Of a stretch of DNA of 12,091 nt, positions 6,872-12,091 are shown piece by piece. The stretch spans positions 73,134-85,224 of the forward strand of contig DIAL01000078.1 in assembly GCA_002414705.1 (NCBI GenBank), read 5' to 3'. The stretch comes from Flavobacteriaceae bacterium UBA5079 (lineage in GTDB: Bacteria > Bacteroidota > Bacteroidia > Flavobacteriales > Flavobacteriaceae). The first letter of the stretch is position 1. Each line of letters opens with the position of its first letter. Both the position numbers and the translations under genes were made by a program. The notes under the pieces were generated by a model that was not told where the DNA came from, made no database searches, and worked only from the letters and a program-made list of their open reading frames with translations.

Positions 6872-7403
6872 CTTTTTTCTGTTTTAATAATTCTTGTAAT
6901 TGTAATTTACCTCTGTAAAGTAATGTTCTTGAAGAAATTTCAGTAATCTGTAATATGCCTGAAATTTCTTGATGATCATACCCTTCCAGCAGATACAATG
7001 TTAAAATCAACCGATACTTTTCTGCTAAACTTGAAATAGCTTCTTTAATATCATTAACTTCAACGGTGTCGTCTACTAACCAATTGTCATCATCCGTATC
7101 AACAACACTTAAATGCACAGTTTCAAGTTCCACCAATTGGTGTTTTCGTGCTTTTAACATGTCAATACTTGTATTAATAACAATGCGTTTTAACCAGGCT
7201 CCAAAAGTAACTTCAGCTTGATATTGATCCAGTTTAGAAAATGCTTTAATAAAGGCTTCCTGAACCACATCTTCAGCTTCGGCATCATGCTTTACAAATC
7301 GTCTTGCAACAATATACATACCTTGGCAGTACTGGTTGTATAACTGCATTTGTGCTTGACGGTTGTTTGCTTTGCATTTTTCAATAATTTCTAGTTGAAA
7401 CAT
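6855..7403 (-). CDS. ECF (RpoE-like) RNA polymerase sigma-70 factor
   Basis: The 182-residue length and domain layout are those of group 4 ECF sigma factors. Sigma region 2 covers about residues 14-86, with the recognisable DAEAEDVVQEAFIKAF core-binding/-10 helix and the FGAWLKRIVINTSID segment. Sigma region 4 covers about 118-175, with the -35 recognition helix-turn-helix in YDHQEISGILQITEISSRTLLYRGK. A short acidic linker (DTDDDNWLVDD) joins them. It heads a minus-strand operon with the anti-sigma factor and the exported repeat protein, and a candidate self-recognised promoter lies just upstream. The regulon beyond this operon cannot be read from the window. Confidence 0.93.
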   Translation of the reverse strand: MFQLEIIEKCKANNRQAQMQLYNQYCQGMYIVARRFVKHDAEAEDVVQEAFIKAFSKLDQYQAEVTFGAWLKRIVINTSIDMLKARKHQLVELETVHLSVVDTDDDNWLVDDTVEVNDIKEAISSLAEKYRLILTLYLLEGYDHQEISGILQITEISSRTLLYRGKLQLQELLKQKKDGTRY

Positions 7404-7441
7404 GCTTTACTTTTGGTTTTAATGGTTTAGTTCATCTTAAT

Positions 7442-7467
7442 GACGATAAAAAAAGTGATGTGTTGCA
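7442..7467 (-). promoter_or_regulatory. Candidate ECF-type autoregulatory promoter of the sigma operon
   Basis: Read on the minus strand, TGCAAC (7467-7462) is followed after 16 bases by CGTC (7445-7442). This is the AAC/CGTC layout of many ECF promoters. Transcription would begin near 7435, about 30 bases before the sigma start codon at 7403. The -35 overlaps a small inverted repeat (TGTTG 7461-7465, CAACA 7473-7477). Sequence match only. Confidence 0.45.
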
Positions 7468-7548
7468 AAAAACAACATATTTTTTTTCAAGATTAAAAAT
7501 AACTCTTAAAAAAATGTGATAGCCCTTTATTAAAATTAACATTTGAAG

Positions 7549-7556
7549 TATCTTTA
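7549..7556 (+). promoter_or_regulatory. Weak Bacteroidota -7 element before the DUF2911 gene
   Basis: TATCTTTA matches the Bacteroidota housekeeping -7 consensus TAnnTTTG except for the last base. It would give a leader of about 15 bases. I see no convincing TTG at the -33 position, and the region is very AT-rich, so this is tentative. Confidence 0.25.
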
Positions 7557-7577
7557 TATCATTAATATAAATACCTT

Positions 7578-8144
7578 ATGAATAGAGTTTTTAAATGGTT
7601 TTTAGGATGTTTATTTCTAATTGCCATCAGTTTATTTTTATATTCTTATTTTGTGGATGGTAGTTTGCTAGCGCCACGAAAAAGCCCAATAGACACTGTG
7701 TCTTTTGCTAAAAATGATTTGCATTTGGATATAGTTTACAACCGTCCATCCAAACGTGGTCGTGAAATTTTTGGTGGTTTGGTGCCTTATAAACAAGTTT
7801 GGAGAACTGGTGCCAACGAAGCAACAACTTTTAAAACGAGTAAACCTTTAAAAATAAACAACGATTCTTTACCTGCTGGAAAATATACACTGTGGACAAT
7901 TCCTAACGACTCTACTTGGCAAGTTATGTTTAATTCCAAGCAGTATGCTTGGGGAGTTGACACAGAAATGAAACCTATGCGTGAATCCGAATTTGATGTT
8001 ATTACCATATCAGTGCCTGTAGAAGGTACAGGAATAACGGTTGAGCAATTTACTATTGGTTTTGACAATGCGTTGGATCATTTATCATTAACCATGGTTT
8101 GGGATGAAACCAAAATAGCCGTACCATTAGACACTTTTGACTAA
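7578..8144 (+). CDS. Membrane-anchored DUF2911 family protein
   Basis: The 188-residue product has one N-terminal membrane helix (about 7-25), best read as an uncleaved anchor, followed by a DUF2911 domain (about 36-188). Family landmarks are visible: YNRPSKRGREIFGGLVPY (54-71), VWRTGANEATTF (74-85), LPAGKYTLWTIP (98-109), and WGVDTE (125-130). DUF2911 proteins are widespread in Bacteroidota and of unknown function; most are exported, and this one should face the periplasm. The ATG at 7578 is the natural start and sits after the short intergenic region shared with the divergent sigma operon. Its last codons overlap the TTG start of meaB by eight bases, so the two are probably co-transcribed and translationally coupled, although no functional link is known to me. 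Confidence 0.88.
   Translation: MNRVFKWFLGCLFLIAISLFLYSYFVDGSLLAPRKSPIDTVSFAKNDLHLDIVYNRPSKRGREIFGGLVPYKQVWRTGANEATTFKTSKPLKINNDSLPAGKYTLWTIPNDSTWQVMFNSKQYAWGVDTEMKPMRESEFDVITISVPVEGTGITVEQFTIGFDNALDHLSLTMVWDETKIAVPLDTFD
8137..8144 (+). promoter_or_regulatory. TTG start codon of meaB inside the end of the DUF2911 gene
   Basis: The meaB frame is closed by TAG at 8128-8130 and contains no ATG or GTG before the conserved core, whose P-loop begins near base 8419. TTG at 8137 is therefore the only ordinary start that keeps the family N-terminal helix region. It overlaps the upstream stop (TTGACTAA), consistent with termination-reinitiation coupling. Confidence 0.7.
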
Positions 8145-9222
8145 AAAAAACTTACATAAAAAGGCATTACAAGAACAGGCTGGTGTTTCGCAACCCGAAA
8201 CCATCAACCAGAACATTATTGCTACCATAAAAAAGCGTAGACAGCAAAAGCCGACAACCCAACAACTAATTAATCGTATTTTAGAAGGTGATATAACAGC
8301 TTTAAGTCGCGCAATTACGTTGATTGAAAGCACCAATAAATCGCATTCAGAACAAGCGCATGATGTTATAAAAGGCTGTTTACCTCATGCCAACAAATCA
8401 GTAAGAATAGGCATTACAGGTGTTCCAGGTGTTGGAAAAAGCACATTTATTGAATCGTTTGGAAAATACTTATCCAAAGCTGGGAAAAAGATTGCCGTTT
8501 TAGCTATAGACCCAAGTAGTTCCATTACAAAAGGTAGCATTTTAGGTGATAAAACCCGAATGGAAGATTTAGTTAAAGACACTAATGTGTATATTAGACC
8601 TTCGCCTTCTGGTGAATCTTTAGGTGGTGTAGCCAGAAAAACGCGAGAGACTATTATTTTATGTGAAGCTGCTGGTTTTGATACTATTGTAATAGAAACC
8701 GTTGGTGTAGGACAAAGTGAAACAGCCGTTCATAGTATGGTAGATTTTTTCCTATTACTAAAACTAGCAGGTGCAGGCGATGAATTACAAGGCATAAAAC
8801 GTGGAATCATTGAAATGGCAGATTCTATTGCCATAAACAAAGCCGATGGTGAAAATATAAAAGCCGCTAAAATTGCTAAAGTGGAGTTTAATCGTGCTTT
8901 ACACTTATATCCTGTTAAAGATTCTGCTTGGCAACCAAAAGTACTATTATGTAGCGCTTTGCTTGATGAAGGAATTGATACCGTTTGGAAAACAATAGAT
9001 ACCTATGTGACGCAAACCAAAAGCAATGGTTACTTTGATGAGCGACGTCACGAACAAAATAAATTTTGGCTTATTGAAACAATTAAAGATCAATTACATG
9101 CTGATTTTTTTAATAATGTGGACATTAAAAAAGAACTGAAACAACAGATAACATTAATTGAAGCCCAACAAACAACCCCTTTTGCAGCTGCCGAATATTT
9201 ATTACAGCTAAAAACCCAATAA
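8137..9222 (+). CDS. meaB: Methylmalonyl-CoA mutase-associated GTPase MeaB (ArgK family)
   Basis: This G3E-type P-loop GTPase chaperones cobalamin loading and protects adenosylcobalamin-dependent methylmalonyl-CoA mutase, in propionate/methylmalonyl-CoA metabolism in the cytoplasm. Visible motifs: Walker A GVPGVGKST (95-103), the IDPSSSITKGSILGDKTRM segment (124-142), the switch/Mg region IETVGVGQSE (186-195) and the guanine-specificity NKAD (234-237). At 361 residues it is of normal length, with an N-terminal extension (LLHKK-type basic start, RILEGDITALSRAI at 47-60) and the usual C-terminal dimerisation arm (about 300-361). Start is TTG at 8137. The mutase genes are not in this window, so the chaperone is separated from its client here. 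Confidence 0.95.
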   Translation: MTKKNLHKKALQEQAGVSQPETINQNIIATIKKRRQQKPTTQQLINRILEGDITALSRAITLIESTNKSHSEQAHDVIKGCLPHANKSVRIGITGVPGVGKSTFIESFGKYLSKAGKKIAVLAIDPSSSITKGSILGDKTRMEDLVKDTNVYIRPSPSGESLGGVARKTRETIILCEAAGFDTIVIETVGVGQSETAVHSMVDFFLLLKLAGAGDELQGIKRGIIEMADSIAINKADGENIKAAKIAKVEFNRALHLYPVKDSAWQPKVLLCSALLDEGIDTVWKTIDTYVTQTKSNGYFDERRHEQNKFWLIETIKDQLHADFFNNVDIKKELKQQITLIEAQQTTPFAAAEYLLQLKTQ

Positions 9223-9229
9223 TCCCTAA

Positions 9230-10171
9230 TTATAGGAAATTCTCACGATACCAAGCCACTTGCTTTTCTACACCTTGTAATAATGTGGTTTGCGGATTAT
9301 AATTTAGTAACCGTCTAGCCTTATCAATGATGGCTTTAGTTCGTAGTTGGTCGCCTGCTCTGGCAGATACATGGTTTATAGCTATATCCATGTCCATAAC
9401 TTGAGCAACAGCATCAATACCTTCCTGTGTGGTATGTTCTACTTCGGTTCCAAGGTTGATAATTTCGCTATCAACAGTGTCTATAAAATTCATCACACTA
9501 ACAACACCATCTACAATATCATCTACATAGGTAAAACTGCGTAAATGTGTGGAGCTGCCTTCATATAAAGGAAAGGCTTCTTTATTATAACCGCAAGCAA
9601 TGAGTTTGGTATACATTTTTTCAGGACGCTCACGAGGTCCAAAAACAGAATACAAACGTAAAGAGCAAGATTTCATTTGTTTTTCACGCGATTTTTGAAG
9701 TACCAATTGTTCGGCTGCCAATTTTGTAACACCATAATGTGATGCTGGTTTTGGCGCTATATCTTCAGGATATGTGGCTTCTAAACCATAAATAGACGAT
9801 GTTCCTATGTTTACAAACAATTTTAGATCCTGTAGCTGTAAGGCATAATCAACTAGATTCTTTGTCGCAATAATATTATTGGTGAAATAATCTTCAAAAG
9901 TAGATGTAGTTGAAATACCTGGTTGTGCCGCAAAATGAAAAATAAAATGGATGTCTTTTGGTAAATTTTCGCTTAAATTATCTGAACGTAAATCTAATTT
10001 TAAAACAGTAATACCTTTATCATTTAGAGCTTTTTCGTTTAATTCTTTTAAGGATTGACTGTAATATGGTGAAAAATTATCTACACCTATTACTTCATGT
10101 CCCATGTTTTTTAAACGTTCGGCTGTATGTGAACCAATAAAGCCTGCTGCTCCTGTAACTAGTATCTTCAT
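9230..10171 (-). CDS. NAD-dependent nucleotide-sugar epimerase/dehydratase (extended SDR)
   Basis: A 313-residue extended short-chain dehydrogenase/reductase. It has the Rossmann glycine motif GAAGFIG (7-13), the acidic residue D31 that selects NAD, HFAAQPG (79-85), the catalytic serine region GTSSIYG (123-129), and the Y146-x-x-x-K150 pair in HYGVTK. The substrate half (YSVFGPRERPEK, RSFTYVDDIVDG) is typical of UDP-hexose or UDP-uronate 4-epimerases. I read it as a UDP-glucuronate 4-epimerase-like or WbpP-like enzyme supplying a sugar for polysaccharide, but the exact substrate is not determinable. I chose the ATG at 10171 because the Rossmann fold begins immediately (MKILVTGAAG); an in-frame start at 10240 would add 23 residues with no family match. 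It is convergent with meaB, seven bases apart. Confidence 0.9.
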   Translation of the reverse strand: MKILVTGAAGFIGSHTAERLKNMGHEVIGVDNFSPYYSQSLKELNEKALNDKGITVLKLDLRSDNLSENLPKDIHFIFHFAAQPGISTTSTFEDYFTNNIIATKNLVDYALQLQDLKLFVNIGTSSIYGLEATYPEDIAPKPASHYGVTKLAAEQLVLQKSREKQMKSCSLRLYSVFGPRERPEKMYTKLIACGYNKEAFPLYEGSSTHLRSFTYVDDIVDGVVSVMNFIDTVDSEIINLGTEVEHTTQEGIDAVAQVMDMDIAINHVSARAGDQLRTKAIIDKARRLLNYNPQTTLLQGVEKQVAWYRENFL

Positions 10172-10289
10172 AAATCTAATATCTATTACAAAGAAACATT
10201 TTTTTTCTGTAAGATTAGAATTCTGTAAAAAAGAATACATTTACATTCAAAAAAGAATAGTATTTTTTTTCTAAAATATTAATTAAACT
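10172..10289. other. Divergent intergenic region between epimerase and AraC-type regulator
   Basis: A very AT-rich 118-base spacer with several A/T runs. On the plus strand TACATTTA (10236-10243) is one base off the Bacteroidota -7 consensus and could serve the regulator; on the minus strand TTTCTTTG (about 10195-10188) is similarly one base off for the epimerase. Neither has a clear -33 partner, so both are weak suggestions. Confidence 0.3.
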
Positions 10290-11315
10290 GTGTTAGAAAC
10301 TTTTCAACTTATAACCGTAATTCAAGGCTTATTTTTAATAATTATTTTATTTAAAACAAAGAACAAATATTATGAGCCGGCTTTTTGGTTACTCGTTGGT
10401 TCCATTACCTCTGTTATATTTTATATTCTGGGTGACGATGATAACAATCCTTTTATAAAACACATTGATGTATTTTTCTTTGATAAATCGCTTTTTATAA
10501 CCTTTTTATTTTTGTTTATAAAGTATCAATATTCTCAAAAAACAAATTTTATAAAGCTTGATTATTTATATTTTATTCCAAACATTTTATTCTTTATAAT
10601 TGAATTTTTAGAGTCTAATTATTCGGAAGGATTACTAATTTTAGACATCCCGGAACTTATATTAGAATTCATTTTTTTAAGTTATTTACTTCAAAGTTTT
10701 TACGTTTTATTCAAACAAAAAATTAATAGATGGATGTTGATTTTCCTGACACCTTTAATTTTACTTGTTGGATATGCTTTAATTAATGAAATTTTATATT
10801 GGTTTACACTAAATGAAATTGTCATTTCCGACCATGAGCATTTTGGAAGTTACACGATTATTCTTATTGCATTATTATTTTATGGTATTGCTTTTAAACT
10901 AGTGATATCTCCTGAAGATATATTACCAAGTACAGAAACAAAAAAATACAAAAACTCTAATCTTAATGAAGAGCTTATTGCAAAATACCGGACACAACTT
11001 ATAGAACTTATGGAACAGGAAGATTCTTATAAAGACCCGCTACTTTCTATTCAAAAAGTTTCAGAAAAATTAGAAATTCCTAGACAATATATTTCTGAAA
11101 TTCTGAATGTTCATATGGATACAAGTTTTCAAGATTTTGTTAATAATTACCGTGTTGAAGCCTTCATAGATTGTCTAGAGAAAGATCAATATAATCATCT
11201 TACACTCATGGGTATTGCTAATGAGGTTGGTTTTAACTCTAAAAGCACTTTCTACACTTACTTTAAGAAAATCAAGGGGTTAACACCTTTAGAATACAAA
11301 AAAAGCATGTTTTAA
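10290..11315 (+). CDS. Membrane-integrated AraC-family transcriptional regulator
   Basis: The 341-residue protein has about seven hydrophobic membrane segments (roughly 4-22, 29-47, 60-78, 88-107, 120-141, 147-170, 186-205), then a cytoplasmic linker and an AraC/XylS DNA-binding domain (about 225-341). Both helix-turn-helices are visible: SIQKVSEKLEIPRQYISEIL (253-272) and LTLMGIANEVGFNSKSTFYT (304-323), followed by the family ending FKKIKGLTPLEYKKS. This design, known in Bacteroidota, ties DNA binding to a membrane-sensed signal; the ligand is unknown. The start is GTG at 10290, since an in-frame stop lies at 10284 and no earlier start exists; no Shine-Dalgarno is seen. The following GT39 gene, 92 bases downstream, is a possible target. 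Confidence 0.88.
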   Translation: MLETFQLITVIQGLFLIIILFKTKNKYYEPAFWLLVGSITSVIFYILGDDDNNPFIKHIDVFFFDKSLFITFLFLFIKYQYSQKTNFIKLDYLYFIPNILFFIIEFLESNYSEGLLILDIPELILEFIFLSYLLQSFYVLFKQKINRWMLIFLTPLILLVGYALINEILYWFTLNEIVISDHEHFGSYTIILIALLFYGIAFKLVISPEDILPSTETKKYKNSNLNEELIAKYRTQLIELMEQEDSYKDPLLSIQKVSEKLEIPRQYISEILNVHMDTSFQDFVNNYRVEAFIDCLEKDQYNHLTLMGIANEVGFNSKSTFYTYFKKIKGLTPLEYKKSMF

Positions 11316-11407
11316 AAGTATAAAAAGGTACAATATAATTATACTGAACTCCTTCAATATAATTCTCTCCATGAGTCATACGTTATTTGCTTAAAATTCA
11401 GTTTAAA

Positions 11408-12091
11408 ATGAATGTTAAGCTCATTAGCATAATTCTTATATCATTTACAGTTTTAACCATAAATTCCGGAAAATGGGGTGTTACTGAAAGTAGCGAAGCA
11501 CGTTATGCCGAAATAAGCAAGGAAATGGTTTTAAATAATGATTTTATCCATCCTAAACTTTTAGATGTTTACCATTATCACAAACCTCCTGTTACTTATT
11601 GGATTACCACTTTAGGTTATAAATTATTCGGGATTAATGAATTTGGAGCACGATTTTTTCTGCAAGTTGCAATAATACTTCAGCTAGCTCTTGTTTATGG
11701 TATTAGCTTATTACTTTTTAATGATAAAAAATTATCATTGGTGGCAATTTGCATCTATTTTTCACTTCCAATAGTTATAATATCTTCGAGAAATTTAACT
11801 ACTGATGCCTACTTATGCACGTTTATTTTAGCCTCCATATTTTCTTGGCTGCGGTTTAAAATTAAAAATCGAACTATTTGGATATACTTATTTTATATTT
11901 TGTTGGGTATTGCTTTTGAAATAAAAGGTCCTATAGGTCTGGTTTTCATTTTAACCTTCATAAGCCTTTATAAAATAATTACAAAAGAAAAATTAGTCAT
12001 TAGCAAACACCATATTATTGGATTCCTAATGTTTTTATTTATATCTGCGTTTTGGTATATTCTAGTAGCTTATGAAAACCCTAAACTTTTA
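11408..12091 (+). CDS. GT39/ArnT-like polyprenyl-phosphate-sugar glycosyltransferase, 3' partial
   Basis: An open frame from ATG at 11408 to the window end gives 228 residues, so the gene continues outside. It begins with a membrane helix (about 4-20), then the periplasmic loop motif of the PMT/ArnT family: TESSEARYAEISKEM (26-40), with the acidic and arginine residues near the catalytic centre, and YHKPPVTYW (57-65). At least four more hydrophobic segments follow (about 84-103, 109-125, 130-145, 156-170). Members move a sugar from a polyprenyl-phosphate donor to lipid A, protein or another glycan on the periplasmic side of the inner membrane. Full-length relatives are about 500-570 residues. 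The acceptor cannot be told from this part; lipid A aminoarabinose transfer is only one option. Confidence 0.9.
   Translation, partial: MNVKLISIILISFTVLTINSGKWGVTESSEARYAEISKEMVLNNDFIHPKLLDVYHYHKPPVTYWITTLGYKLFGINEFGARFFLQVAIILQLALVYGISLLLFNDKKLSLVAICIYFSLPIVIISSRNLTTDAYLCTFILASIFSWLRFKIKNRTIWIYLFYILLGIAFEIKGPIGLVFILTFISLYKIITKEKLVISKHHIIGFLMFLFISAFWYILVAYENPKLL

Noticed and set aside
8127..8582. Minus-strand open frames opposite meaB
   Set aside because: Antisense shadows of a highly conserved GTPase.
9225..9236. CCTA-ATTA-TAGG hairpin between meaB and the epimerase as a terminator
   Set aside because: Only four base pairs with no convincing extension or T tract.
10172..10240. A 23-residue N-terminal extension of the epimerase from an ATG at 10240
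   Set aside because: The Rossmann fold begins at the ATG at 10171, the normal start for extended SDR proteins; the extra residues lack family resemblance and would use up the promoter region.
11343..11402. ACTGAA / TTCAGT inverted repeat upstream of the GT39 gene as a regulator site
   Set aside because: Six-base arms 48 bases apart are expected by chance in sequence this AT-rich.

Overview
The window looks like a low-GC chromosome segment from a marine-type member of the Bacteroidota, most likely Flavobacteriaceae. The evidence is a type IX secretion (T9SS) C-terminal sorting domain, a giant malectin/HYR surface protein, an ECF sigma/anti-sigma pair without Shine-Dalgarno sites, a DUF2911 protein, and a MeaB and an M23 peptidase of the flavobacterial type. 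Assignment below family level is inference. I see no rRNA, tRNA, CRISPR array, insertion sequence, integrase or phage gene.

Layout. (1) 1-4048, plus strand: the 3' part of a very large multidomain surface protein ending in two dockerin-like calcium-loop repeats. It is followed 16 bases later by a small secreted protein with a cohesin-like beta domain and a T9SS sorting tail. I read the two as a possible receptor/ligand pair on the cell surface. (2) 4049-7403, minus strand: an ECF sigma factor, a membrane anti-sigma factor overlapping it by 17 bases, an exported protein with a beta-rich domain split by a long repetitive helical segment, and an M23-family metallopeptidase-like protein. A good ECF-type promoter candidate (TGCAAC, 16 bases, CGTC) lies in front of the sigma gene, suggesting an autoregulated envelope-response operon. 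(3) 7578-9222, plus strand: a membrane-anchored DUF2911 protein and, overlapping its last codons through a TTG start, the MeaB GTPase of methylmalonyl-CoA mutase. (4) 9230-10171, minus strand: an extended SDR nucleotide-sugar epimerase. (5) 10290-12091, plus strand: a membrane-integrated AraC-type regulator starting at GTG, then the 5' part of a GT39/ArnT-like membrane glycosyltransferase that runs off the window.

The strongest oddities are two. First, the repeat region of the operon-encoded exported protein (residues 180-273) consists of units of 19, 19, 19, 15, 11 and 11 residues. Every unit keeps hydrophobic residues at positions 1, 4, 8, 12 and 16 as far as its length allows, which is the signature of a graded right-handed coiled coil. 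Second, the dockerin-like/cohesin-like gene pair lets a protein with no sorting tail of its own sit next to a partner that has one.
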